Assembly: GCA_017427385.1 (NCBI GenBank)
Contig: JAFRSW010000001.1
Location: 1-64,000, forward strand
Source: Bacteroidales bacterium
Lineage (GTDB): Bacteria; Bacteroidota; Bacteroidia; Bacteroidales; UBA932
Direction of reading: 5' to 3'
Length of the DNA stretch: 64,000 bases
Positions 49,981 to 58,432 of this stretch are shown here, one piece after another. Numbering within the stretch: the stretch's first letter is position 1; every line of letters begins with the position of its first letter. The position numbers and the translations under genes are program-made. Under the pieces are notes generated by a model. It was not told where the DNA came from. It ran no database searches and saw nothing but the letters and a program-made list of their open reading frames with translations.

Positions 49981-51576
49981 TTAGTCAGTCACTCCCTGGG
50001 CGGCAACTGCTGCCGCATAAACATTGTCTATTGCAAGATAGATATGGTAGAAAGCATCGTCGCCGAGCTTCGAGTACCGGCCTACAAGGGCCCGCACCGC
50101 AGTCATCATGTATTCCCTTTCCGATGCCCATTCGGCCGCGGATTTGGGGCGAAGGCCGTCCCTGGATGCCGCGAAAGCGAGGAATCTGCCTTCCAAGCCG
50201 ACTGAAGCGAGGTAGCGCTCCAGTTTCTTGTAATCGTCTATCTTCTGTAACTCGGCCTTGTGGGAATCGAAATACGCTGAGGCGAAGCGCATCGCAGTCG
50301 CCTTCTTGTTGCAGGCCAGATAGAAGTCGGAGGCTCGCGTGGTGTCAATGGGCACGAACACGTCCGGCACTATTCCGCCCCCGCCGTAGACAGTGCGCCC
50401 GCCGACAGTGTGGTACTCCTCACTCTTATCCACCTTCACGCTGTCCGCACTGAGCATCTCGCCGTCGCGGTAGCGGTAGTAAAGGTCGTAGGCGTAGTCT
50501 TCGCTGCTGGAATAGGGCTTCTGAATGCAGCGGCCGGAAGGGGTATGGTAACGTGCGACCGTGATACGCAGGCCGCTGCCATCGTTGAAATAGAGCGGTT
50601 CCTGCACCAGGCCCTTGCCGAATGAACGGCGGCCTACTATGATGCCACGGTCATTGTCCTGGATCGCACCTGCGAATATCTCGCTGGAAGATGCCGAGTT
50701 CTCGTTTATCAGCACTACCAGGTCCACATCCTGCAGTTTACCTTTCCCGGTGGCGTTGAAATCCTGACGCGGCTGTGCGCGGCCTTCGAGATAAACTATG
50801 CCTGCGCCCTTGGGAAGGAACATGTCCGCAAGGAGGAAAGACTGGTCGAAGAATCCGCCGCCGTTGTCGCGAAGGTCGAAGATCAGCCTCTTCATTCCCT
50901 GTTTAACCAGCTTTTCACTCGCCTGGAGGACTTCTTCATGGGTGGTTCTGGCAAACTTGCTCAAGCGAAGGTAACCGGTAGTGTCATTCACCATGAAAGC
51001 TGCGTCGAGGCTGTTCACGGGAATCTTGCCGCGGGTGATTTCGAACGGCACGGTTTCGCCATCGCGGAGCACGGTGATGGTTACCTTGGAACCGGACGGG
51101 CCGCGCATCTTGCGAACCATGCTGTCCTGAGGGAACTTCACGCCGGCGATATTCTTCTCATCCACCTTGAGTATGCGGTCACCCGGCTGGAGACCTATCT
51201 TTTCGGATGGCCCTCCGGGAATAACCTCCAGCACTATGGCCGTGTCGTTGGGGACGTTGAACTGTATGCCTATGCCGTCGAAATTGCCGGCAAGCTCGGT
51301 CTCGGATTCCTCCAGGACAGCCGGAGGCATGTAAACGGAATGCGGATCCAGGGCGCCCAGGGCGGCAGTGATTGCAGCATCGGTGACCGACTTGCGGTCT
51401 ACCGTATCTACATAGTGCTCATCCAACGACTGCAGCACGAGGTTGAGTTTGCGCCAGTCCCTGTACTCAGTGCGCAGAAGGCGCTTGTTCTCCTGGGCCT
51501 TCTGGAACGTGAGCACCGCGAGGGCGCCTACAAGCACCCCCAGCAACGCTACCAGCACCGATGAATACTTTCTCAT
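49981..51576 (-). CDS. C-terminal processing protease, S41 family, with PDZ domain
   Basis: The 531-residue protein has an N-terminal membrane anchor, a PDZ domain (about 90-170; VIPGGPSEKIGLQPGDRILKVDEKNIAG), and the S41 core with LIFDLRDNGGGFFDQSF, the serine in INENSASSSEIFAGA and the lysine in RRSFGKGLVQ. It degrades periplasmic proteins. The C-terminal 150 residues are helical. The dCMP deaminase stop overlaps its start by four bases. Confidence 0.93.
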   Translation of the reverse strand: MRKYSSVLVALLGVLVGALAVLTFQKAQENKRLLRTEYRDWRKLNLVLQSLDEHYVDTVDRKSVTDAAITAALGALDPHSVYMPPAVLEESETELAGNFDGIGIQFNVPNDTAIVLEVIPGGPSEKIGLQPGDRILKVDEKNIAGVKFPQDSMVRKMRGPSGSKVTITVLRDGETVPFEITRGKIPVNSLDAAFMVNDTTGYLRLSKFARTTHEEVLQASEKLVKQGMKRLIFDLRDNGGGFFDQSFLLADMFLPKGAGIVYLEGRAQPRQDFNATGKGKLQDVDLVVLINENSASSSEIFAGAIQDNDRGIIVGRRSFGKGLVQEPLYFNDGSGLRITVARYHTPSGRCIQKPYSSSEDYAYDLYYRYRDGEMLSADSVKVDKSEEYHTVGGRTVYGGGGIVPDVFVPIDTTRASDFYLACNKKATAMRFASAYFDSHKAELQKIDDYKKLERYLASVGLEGRFLAFAASRDGLRPKSAAEWASEREYMMTAVRALVGRYSKLGDDAFYHIYLAIDNVYAAAVAAQGVTD

Positions 51577-51980
51577 TCTACGTCAACTTTTTCGACCTCG
51601 ATCCCGGCACGGCGGAGCAGTTTGATGCCGTCGTCCAGTCTATAATCCTCACTGTATACCACGCGAGTGATACCCGACTGGATTATCAGTTTGGAGCACT
51701 CTATGCAGGGAGAAGCCGTCACATAAAGCGTGGCCCCGGCGGACGAATTGCCGGATTTGGCAACCTTAGTGATAGCATTCGCTTCCGCATGAAGGACATA
51801 AGGTTTTGTAACATTTCCATCCTCACATTCGTTTTCGAAGCCAGAGGGAGTGCCGTTATAGCCGTCGGAAATGATCATTTTGTCCTTCACCAGAAGCGCA
51901 CCAACCTGGCGACGCTTGCAGTAGGAATTGGTAGCCCATATCTTGGCCATCCTTATATACTTGTCGTCGAACTTGTTCAT
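51573..51980 (-). CDS. dCMP deaminase (ComEB-like)
   Basis: The 135-residue protein has the zinc motifs LHAEANAI and SPCIECSKLII, the QVGALLVKDKMIISDGYNGTPSGFENECE stretch and a C-terminal DDGIKLLRRAGI, as in deoxycytidylate deaminases that make dUMP for thymidylate. The longer frame upstream is only overlap with the acyl-CoA ligase gene; ATG 51980 overlaps that stop by four bases. Confidence 0.93.
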   Translation of the reverse strand: MNKFDDKYIRMAKIWATNSYCKRRQVGALLVKDKMIISDGYNGTPSGFENECEDGNVTKPYVLHAEANAITKVAKSGNSSAGATLYVTASPCIECSKLIIQSGITRVVYSEDYRLDDGIKLLRRAGIEVEKVDVE

Positions 51981-53644
51981 TTGTTTCTCTGATAAAGGTA
52001 ACGTTTGATACTCTTCTTGGGGGTGCGCTCGAAGTCTTCGGGCATCACTTCTATCTTCTTGAGCTGTGCATAGGCGGGCAGGAGCTTGTTGAACTCCGGC
52101 AGGCTTTCCACAAGGCGATGTTCCAGCTGTTCGCGGTCCATGCCGTCGTTCTGCCCCTGCTGATAGTCCGGATAGATAAGTGCGGTGAGACCTCCGGCAT
52201 CCTCGACCACCAGCGAATCTACTACATAGGATGCGTTGTTGATAACCGCCTCCAGCTCCTCGGGATACACGTTCTGACCATTCGCGCCAAGGATCATGCA
52301 CTTGGAACGGCCGCGCAGATATAGATAACCTTCAGAATCCATGATTCCCATATCTCCCGTCTTGAACCAGCCGTCGTTGGTGAAGCACTTGCGGGTTTCT
52401 TCCCTGTTCTTATAGTAGCCCAGGAACACGTTTCCGCCCTTGATCTGCACTTCTCCGGGAATCTTGTGCGGATTGGCGGAATCGATGCGGATTTCGCACC
52501 CAGGGATGGCCTTGCCGCAGGAATAGCGGCGCGTGCGGAACCATTTTTCGTAGGTGATGATAGGGCCGCATTCGGTCATGCCGTAGCCTACCGTGAAGGG
52601 GAAATGGATCCTGCGCAGGAAGTCCTCGACCTCCGGATTGAACGCCGCTCCGCCGAGGATGACCTCCTCGAAACGGCCGCCGAAGGCGCTGATGAGCCCG
52701 TCGCGTATCTTTTTCTGAATAGACTGCCCCAGCAGCGGCACATACATCATGGTCCTTGTGCGGTCGGCGATTGGCTTGAGCTGGGTTTTATAGACCTTCT
52801 CCATGATCAGCGGCACAGCGATGATGATATCCGGATGTATCTCCTGGAAGGCCTTCATTATGATCTTGGGGCTGGGCAGGCGTGTGAGGAAGTGCACATG
52901 GGCGCCAATGACCATCTCGTAGAGCAGTTCGAACATCAGGCCGTACATGTGGGCGGAAGGCAGCATGGCCACCACTTCCGAAGCACAGCTCATCTGCGGC
53001 TCGGCGGTAAATGCCAGGTTGAGATTGGTGTAGAGCGACCTGTATGGCAGCATCACGCCCTTCGAGAATCCGGAAGTGCCGGATGTGTAGTTGATGAGCG
53101 CGAGTTCTTCGGGGCTGTCTTCGTAATAACTGATATCCTCCGGCTTGAAGCCATCCGGGTACTTTTCGTTGAAAGTCCTGGTAATATTATCGCGAACCGC
53201 CGACAGGGATTCGTTCCTGGCATAGAGGAAATTGAAGTTATTCATCAGCACCACCACCGACAATCCGGGCATCTCGGCCTCGGAAAGCCCTTCCCACTCG
53301 GTCTCACCCACAAACAGAACCTTGGATTCGGAGTGGTTCACAAGGTAATGCACATTTGCGGACTTGAATTCATGAAGGATGGGTACCGGCACCGCACCGT
53401 ATGTGAGCGCAGCAAGGAAGCAGACTCCCCAGTTGGCCTGGTTGCGCGAGCAGAGGGCGACCTTGTCTCCCCTCTGCAAACCGCACTGCTCGAAGCAAAT
53501 ATGCAGCATGGCGATACGCTCGGCAAGCTCGCGGTATGTGACCGTCCGGCCCTGATAGTTGGACAGGGCTTCCCTTTCCCAATGCTCCTTGAAACTCTTT
53601 TCAAAGAGCTTGTTTACGGACTTGTATTCCAATTCAGTTGACAT
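51977..53644 (-). CDS. Long-chain fatty acid-CoA ligase (AMP-binding enzyme)
   Basis: The adenylation motifs YTSGTSGFSKGVML, VGYGMTECGPII, YKNREETRKCFTNDGWFKTGDMG and YLYLRGRSKCMILGANGQNVYPEELE are present in order in 555 residues. The enzyme activates fatty acids to acyl-CoA via acyl-AMP. The ATG at 53644 overlaps the preceding lipoprotein stop by 11 bases; an ATG seven codons upstream is also possible. It is slightly shorter than many FadD proteins and lacks an insertion domain. Confidence 0.9.
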   Translation of the reverse strand: MSTELEYKSVNKLFEKSFKEHWEREALSNYQGRTVTYRELAERIAMLHICFEQCGLQRGDKVALCSRNQANWGVCFLAALTYGAVPVPILHEFKSANVHYLVNHSESKVLFVGETEWEGLSEAEMPGLSVVVLMNNFNFLYARNESLSAVRDNITRTFNEKYPDGFKPEDISYYEDSPEELALINYTSGTSGFSKGVMLPYRSLYTNLNLAFTAEPQMSCASEVVAMLPSAHMYGLMFELLYEMVIGAHVHFLTRLPSPKIIMKAFQEIHPDIIIAVPLIMEKVYKTQLKPIADRTRTMMYVPLLGQSIQKKIRDGLISAFGGRFEEVILGGAAFNPEVEDFLRRIHFPFTVGYGMTECGPIITYEKWFRTRRYSCGKAIPGCEIRIDSANPHKIPGEVQIKGGNVFLGYYKNREETRKCFTNDGWFKTGDMGIMDSEGYLYLRGRSKCMILGANGQNVYPEELEAVINNASYVVDSLVVEDAGGLTALIYPDYQQGQNDGMDREQLEHRLVESLPEFNKLLPAYAQLKKIEVMPEDFERTPKKSIKRYLYQRNK

Positions 53645-54878
53645 CCATCGATATGTTTTTGCCATCCGCAGCCATGCAGACGGCGTTGTTTTTCATGTAA
53701 AACTTTGCGCTCCGGGGCATACCCTTCAGCGCTCCGGTGCGCACGGCATCGCCCCAGGCGGCTATATCGTCGGCAGAGCCGAACAGCGTCCAGCCATCGC
53801 GAACAGCCGTGCAGGAATCATCCGCGATGCGGAAGGCTTCTCCGAATATGGCGGGGATAAAGCCCGGATAAGGGTTTTCCGCCACGTCGCCCTTGCGTTT
53901 GTGGCCACTGCGAAGAAGCAGCACTTCGTGGGATTCCCAGCGCACCAGGGCGATTTCGCGGGGGGCCATCTCCGCCAGCCAGGCGTCGGGGCTCTTGCCG
54001 AAGCGCTTCTTAAGCCCCGCGAGGCGGCCTTTGTACTTCGACAGTTCCGCCCGGGCATCCAGGCAATCCTTCCAGGCCTCGCTATACTGCTTCCAGTCTT
54101 TCAGGGGCAGGTCCACTATGTAATGTGCCGTATCCGGCACCGCCAAGGCGAGTTTGCTCTCCCCCGCCGGCAGCCCGCCGAACATCTCAGCAAGGTACTT
54201 GCGCTTGCCTCCGGTGAAGCATTGTACAGTAATACCCCGACGGCTCAAGTCCCTGAAACTCAGCACAGTCCACTGGGAGGCACCGCTCACGAACTTTACC
54301 ATCTCCCGGCGTTCCACCTGACCCTTCAGCATCTTTGCCGGCAGCCAGCGTCCTGCGCTCTTGTTTTTGAGGATGATGTTGCCGGCCGTGCCGTCGGCAA
54401 GTGCGGACGCTCCCGCGAAATCCGCCGCATCCAGCACGGACGCCCCGGATTCGATGTGCATCAGGGCCTCGTCGATGGCGGCCCTGGACGGGCTGAGCAG
54501 CACTGCCGCCCGTTTGGGAAGCAGGTCGGCGGTGTAGAGGGGATTCAGTTTCAGCTCCTCCGCCTGTTGCAGCACCTTGCGCACTGCGGCAGACGTGTCA
54601 GCGCCCGCGCGGCCCGCATCCACCGCCAGGAGGGGAATCAGCCCTGCACTGTAATCGTAGGAGAGGATCATCTCCTCATCCCCCAGACGGCCATAATCCA
54701 ACTGCCTGAATACCGATGTGGAGTCCAGGAGGAACTCCAGCGCCGGCTCACACCTGTTGAAATGCATCACCGCAACCGCCCTGGAAGGGACGGTGCGCAG
54801 CAAAGCAGACTCCTCAGGCGCCTGAACGCGGGCACAGGAGACCAGAAGTACGGCGGCGATTATAGGTGCAGTTTTCAT
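53634..54878 (-). CDS. Lipoprotein of unknown function (DUF3352-like layout)
   Basis: The 414-residue protein starts MKTAPIIAAVLLVSCAR, a short lipoprotein signal. The body alternates helices and strands with phrases such as VPSRAVAVMHFNRCEPALEFLLDST and AAVLLSPSRAAIDEALMHIES, a layout seen in DUF3352-type Bacteroidota lipoproteins, but I cannot confirm the family. It sits first in an operon with the acyl-CoA ligase, dCMP deaminase and two proteases, all linked by short overlaps. Confidence 0.7.
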   Translation of the reverse strand: MKTAPIIAAVLLVSCARVQAPEESALLRTVPSRAVAVMHFNRCEPALEFLLDSTSVFRQLDYGRLGDEEMILSYDYSAGLIPLLAVDAGRAGADTSAAVRKVLQQAEELKLNPLYTADLLPKRAAVLLSPSRAAIDEALMHIESGASVLDAADFAGASALADGTAGNIILKNKSAGRWLPAKMLKGQVERREMVKFVSGASQWTVLSFRDLSRRGITVQCFTGGKRKYLAEMFGGLPAGESKLALAVPDTAHYIVDLPLKDWKQYSEAWKDCLDARAELSKYKGRLAGLKKRFGKSPDAWLAEMAPREIALVRWESHEVLLLRSGHKRKGDVAENPYPGFIPAIFGEAFRIADDSCTAVRDGWTLFGSADDIAAWGDAVRTGALKGMPRSAKFYMKNNAVCMAADGKNISMDVN

Positions 54879-54908
54879 ATAACTTACAAATATACGAAGT
54901 ATTTTTTC

Positions 54909-54916
54909 TAAATTTG
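54909..54916 (+). promoter_or_regulatory. -7 box for the BamA/TamA-family gene
   Basis: TAAATTTG lies 25 bases before the ATG at 54942; the leader is about 20 bases. Confidence 0.5.
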
Positions 54917-54941
54917 TATGTTAAATCATTAACACTATTTC

Positions 54942-56312
54942 ATGAAAAGGATTATCACTATCATTCTTCTCTGCGCGGCAGCGTTTTCTGCATCTGCACA
55001 GGGAGAAGTCGCCAAAACCGGTCTGAACTTCGGCCCCCTCCCCGCAATAGGCTATTCTTCAGACCTCGGATGGCACTATGGCGCGCTGTCCGACATCTAT
55101 TGGTATGGTGACGGCTCGACATATCCCGAATACGTGTGGAAGGCCAATGTGGAGATTTCCAAGTATTCAAAGGGCAACACCGTTCTGCATAGCTTCTTCG
55201 ACAGCAAGTATCTGGTGCCCGGTATCCGCATCTCCGGAGCCATCTCCTGGTTCGGAAACAAAACCACGAGTTTCTACGGTTTCAACGGAGCCAATTCGGT
55301 TTATGTGCCGGCGCTCGACAGGATCACCGCCGACAGCAAGGATTTCGGATATTTCCCCGAAGGACAGGGCTTCTACCTCATGCGCCGCGATATTTTCCGC
55401 ATCCAGACCTGCTTGCAGGGCGAGATCGGCGGCAACTGGGGCTGGGCCGGAGGCATCACCTACTGGAACATCAAGACCGGACATGCCGAGAACAAGGGCC
55501 TGAGCGGAGATATATTCGATGTCTCGCTATACGACCTCTATGTCAAGAACGGCATCATTCCCGAAGCCGAGAAGAATGGCGGGCAGCACCTCGAATTCAA
55601 GGCCGGCGTAGTCTATGACACCCGCGACCACGAGAACAATCCTACGCGCGGCACCAACCTCGAGGTCTACATGTTCGGCTCTCCCGACATCATCTCGAAG
55701 CATAACAATTCCTACCTCAAGCTGGCCGTCCACTTCAAGCAGTTCTTCCCTGTCATCCAGGATAAACTCACCTTCGGCGCCCACCTGGCATTCCAGGGGC
55801 TGATTGCAGGAAATGCTCCTTACTACATGCTCCAGACCATCCAGAGCATCAACATGAAGCAGATCAACACCGAAGGCCTGGGATCCACCTGCACCCTCCG
55901 AGGCACCATCAACAACCGCCTGCAGGGCAACAGCTACGCATGGGCGAACACGGAGTTCCGCTGGAGCTTTGCAAAGTTCCGCTGGATCAACCAGAACTGG
56001 ACTCTTGCCACCAACCCGTTCTTCGACATGGGTATGATCGTGAAGCCTTATAATGCCGACGCCATGAAGAAACTCGCCACGGACATCTCTTCCGTGAGCA
56101 TCGTGACCGACAAGGGCAACAACACTACCACCAACTACCTGGCAAAAGACTTCTACAACGATGTTGAGCAGAAACTCCACTTCAGCGCCGGTATCGGCCT
56201 GCATGTGATCATGAACCAGAACTTCAACATCAACTTCGAATTCGGTAAGTGCCTGGACCCCAACGACGGCACCGGACTTGGTATCAACATCGGCCTCAAC
56301 TACATCTTCTAA
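54942..56312 (+). CDS. BamA/TamA-family outer-membrane protein
   Basis: The 456-residue protein has a signal peptide MKRIITIILLCAAAFSASAQ and then beta strands only. Segments such as FKAGVVYDTRDHENNPTRGTNLEVYMFGS and the ending GTGLGINIGLNYIF, with terminal aromatic residue, match the surface-antigen barrel of BamA/TamA relatives. There are no POTRA domains, as in many small Bacteroidota barrels. The phosphodiesterase gene follows by one base. Confidence 0.85.
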   Translation: MKRIITIILLCAAAFSASAQGEVAKTGLNFGPLPAIGYSSDLGWHYGALSDIYWYGDGSTYPEYVWKANVEISKYSKGNTVLHSFFDSKYLVPGIRISGAISWFGNKTTSFYGFNGANSVYVPALDRITADSKDFGYFPEGQGFYLMRRDIFRIQTCLQGEIGGNWGWAGGITYWNIKTGHAENKGLSGDIFDVSLYDLYVKNGIIPEAEKNGGQHLEFKAGVVYDTRDHENNPTRGTNLEVYMFGSPDIISKHNNSYLKLAVHFKQFFPVIQDKLTFGAHLAFQGLIAGNAPYYMLQTIQSINMKQINTEGLGSTCTLRGTINNRLQGNSYAWANTEFRWSFAKFRWINQNWTLATNPFFDMGMIVKPYNADAMKKLATDISSVSIVTDKGNNTTTNYLAKDFYNDVEQKLHFSAGIGLHVIMNQNFNINFEFGKCLDPNDGTGLGINIGLNYIF

Positions 56313-56313
56313 T

Positions 56314-57231
56314 ATGAAAAGACTAGCTCTCCTGCTGATCGCCCTTTGCTGCATCAGCGCCCTGGACTCCGACGCGGCCCGCAAGAAGGCCAAGCATGTT
56401 GTGATGATCGGCATAGACGGATGGGCCGCCGAAGGCATACGCCAGGCGGACATGTCCGAACTGCCCAACATCAAGTTTCTCATGGACAACGGCAGCTGGA
56501 CCCTCACCAAGCGTTCGGCCATGCCTTCCGCATCCGCTATCAACTGGGCCACCATGTTCATGGGCATACCCACCGAGATGCACGGATTCGACAAGTGGAA
56601 TTCCACCCACGGCACCATCCCCTCCACTTCGGACAACGGCCACGGCATTCCTCCCACCATCTACACCATCCTCCGCGAGCAGTTCCCGAATGCAGAGATG
56701 GGAATAGTGTACGACTGGAACGGCGTGGGCGCGGTATGCGACACCAATGCGGTGAACTACAACTACTACATCGGCACATACGGCAGCAACAACATCCCCG
56801 TGGAAGAGTACACCAAACTGGCAGTGAACTACATTAAGGAGAAGAAGCCTTTCTTCTTCACCTTCTACTACGGCATACTGGACCATGTGGGCCACTCCAA
56901 AGGCTGGTACAGCCCCGAATACATGGAATGCCAGAGGACTCTGGACAAGGGCGTCGGCATGATCATACAGGCCATCAAGGATGCCGGTATCATGGACGAC
57001 ACGGTGATCATCATGTCTGCCGACCATGGCGGAAAGGGCAAGGGCCACGGCAAGTTCACCCTGCTGGAGCTCGAAACCCCCTTCATCGTCTATGGCAAGA
57101 AGATCAAGGCCGGTTACGAAGTGACCGCACCCATGATGCAGTACGACACCGCGGCCATCATTGCAGACATCCTCGGAGCAAAGATCCCCGAAGACTGGCG
57201 CGGCAAGGCTTTCAAGCAGATTTACAAGTAG
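56314..57231 (+). CDS. Alkaline phosphatase superfamily phosphodiesterase (NPP-like)
   Basis: The 305-residue protein has a signal (MKRLALLLIALCCISALDSDA), the metal site VVMIGIDGW, MPSASAINWATMFMGIPTEMHGF, DHVGHSKGW and MSADHGGKGKGHGK, in the order of nucleotide pyrophosphatase/phosphodiesterases. Most NPP enzymes use threonine as nucleophile; here serine (SASAINW) stands at the site. It likely hydrolyses phosphodiesters or phosphonates in the periplasm, and is coupled to the barrel protein gene upstream. Confidence 0.87.
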   Translation: MKRLALLLIALCCISALDSDAARKKAKHVVMIGIDGWAAEGIRQADMSELPNIKFLMDNGSWTLTKRSAMPSASAINWATMFMGIPTEMHGFDKWNSTHGTIPSTSDNGHGIPPTIYTILREQFPNAEMGIVYDWNGVGAVCDTNAVNYNYYIGTYGSNNIPVEEYTKLAVNYIKEKKPFFFTFYYGILDHVGHSKGWYSPEYMECQRTLDKGVGMIIQAIKDAGIMDDTVIIMSADHGGKGKGHGKFTLLELETPFIVYGKKIKAGYEVTAPMMQYDTAAIIADILGAKIPEDWRGKAFKQIYK

Positions 57232-58173
57232 TTATTTACCATACGCGGCAGGAGCGACTCCAAAGTACTCCTTGAATGCGCTGGAAAAATAGGAGGCTGA
57301 AGAAAAGCCGCATCTGGAAGCGATCTCGCTGATGCTTGCAGATCCCTCCTTCAGCATTCCGGCAGCAAGATCCATCCTCATCTTTTTGATAATATCAGAT
57401 GGGGATGGACTGTTTTCTGCCTTAAGCTTGCGGTTCAGATGCACGCGGCTCATGCCGAGGGCGGCAGCCACATCTTCCACTCCGAAGTCCGGATTTGTGA
57501 AGTTTGCCTTTATGATTTCCAGCACTTTGGCGGCAAACTCACCGTCGCTTACGCGCGGGCGGGATTCCTCCGGCTTTTCTGCCGGCGCGGTTGTTTTGGC
57601 AAGACGCGGGCTGATTTCAGCCGGTTTTTCTGCCGGCGCGGCTGATTTGGCTGGAACAACGGGGTCCGGAAGAGGCGAGGTAACAGCTTTGTCAGCAATT
57701 GGCTGCGTTGCGGGAACGGCAGGTGATTTTGTAACATTGCGCCTGTTCCTGAGAAATTGCCAGATGAACAAAGCAAAGAACAGAATCGCAAGTGCCGGCA
57801 TCCACCACGAGCCATACCAAGGGCGCTGGAGCGGCTCCAGAGCAGGCTTCTCCACAACGGTTTCTTCTTTTGTAACAGGTGCAGACAGGGCATCAGCCAC
57901 ACTTTGAGGCAGCCCGGTCTGCTTTACAAAACCGGAAAAAGAGGTGTAAGAATAAACGGCGCCTTCTGCGTCTTTTATCCATAGAACACCCTCATTATCA
58001 AAGGATAGGGCAACAACATTGTTGCATGCAAAGTCCCCCTTTTCGACTGAGTAATTGAAAGCTTTGCCATTCTTCCCCACCCGCACGAGCCCGCGGGCGG
58101 AAGTTGCAATCCACATTGAGCTGTCTGCAGGGCTGACAGTTGTGGCATTTACTGATTGCGTTTCTGTTACCAT
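57232..58173 (-). CDS. Membrane-tethered AraC-family regulator with propeller-type N-terminus
   Basis: The 313-residue protein has about 95 N-terminal residues that read like two blades of a two-component-regulator propeller (SSMWIATSARGLVRVGKNGKAFNYS; EGVLWIKDAEGAVYSYTS), a membrane helix (MPALAILFFALFIWQFL), a proline/alanine linker with repeated APAEKP, and a C-terminal AraC HTH domain (DVAAALGMSRVHLNRKLKAENS; SEIASRCGFSSASYFSSAFKEYFG). It looks like a hybrid sensor stripped of kinase and receiver. The target may be the adjoining phosphodiesterase or barrel genes; this is a guess. The ATG at 58173 is four bases from its -7 box. Confidence 0.82.
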   Translation of the reverse strand: MVTETQSVNATTVSPADSSMWIATSARGLVRVGKNGKAFNYSVEKGDFACNNVVALSFDNEGVLWIKDAEGAVYSYTSFSGFVKQTGLPQSVADALSAPVTKEETVVEKPALEPLQRPWYGSWWMPALAILFFALFIWQFLRNRRNVTKSPAVPATQPIADKAVTSPLPDPVVPAKSAAPAEKPAEISPRLAKTTAPAEKPEESRPRVSDGEFAAKVLEIIKANFTNPDFGVEDVAAALGMSRVHLNRKLKAENSPSPSDIIKKMRMDLAAGMLKEGSASISEIASRCGFSSASYFSSAFKEYFGVAPAAYGK

Positions 58174-58177
58174 GTTA

Positions 58178-58185
58178 CAAAAATA
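58178..58185 (-). promoter_or_regulatory. -7 box four bases before the AraC-type start
   Basis: The minus strand reads TATTTTTG, then TAAC and the ATG at 58173. Confidence 0.5.
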
Positions 58186-58260
58186 AATTATTATTTTCAA
58201 AAACGCAAGATGCCGGGCAAATCATTACCCATCCCACAGAGCGCCAGCAATACGACTGGT

Positions 58261-58291
58261 TTTGTGGTTTAGATAATAATTGCTACCTTTG
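58261..58291 (+). promoter_or_regulatory. Canonical promoter of the small RNA
   Basis: TTTG (58261-58264), exactly 19 bases, TACCTTTG (58284-58291). This is a full match to the Bacteroidota consensus, with no coding gene on this strand downstream. Confidence 0.75.
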
Positions 58292-58296
58292 TGACG

Positions 58297-58432
58297 AGAT
58301 AATAAAACGTGGTACGGATGAGGTAATTCGCTAAGTGCAAAGTCCCCGCCTCGAGCCTCACCGAAAGGTAAACATCCACCACGTAGTCTTGGGGCAAAAT
58401 TAACAGGAGATCATTTGGCCTCCTGCTTTTTT
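58297..58432 (+). ncRNA. Candidate free-standing structured small RNA
   Basis: The transcript starting near 58297 has a closing stem, ACGTGGT-AC-GGATG (58307-58320) with CATCC-ACCACGT (58373-58384), enclosing a hairpin with GAAA tetraloop (ACC/GGT, 58360-58369) and GAGG that may pair with one of two CCTC sites. CCCC (58344-58347) can pair with GGGG (58391-58394) outside the stem, forming a pseudoknot. A terminator hairpin, CAGGAG (58404-58409) with CTCCTG (58420-58425), and six T end it. I do not recognise a known RNA family. Its end overlaps the 3' end of the opposite gene by about 20 bases. Confidence 0.6.
58404..58432 (+). terminator. Intrinsic terminator of the small RNA
   Basis: CAGGAG, loop of ten, CTCCTG and TTTTTT. 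The minus strand of the same stem includes the last codons of the gene at 58411-59190. Confidence 0.75.

Noticed and set aside
58306..58384. Hammerhead-like core (GGATGAGG and CGAAAGG)
   Set aside because: The required CUGANGA sequence and the direct stem II-GAAA junction are missing, so no ribozyme was called.
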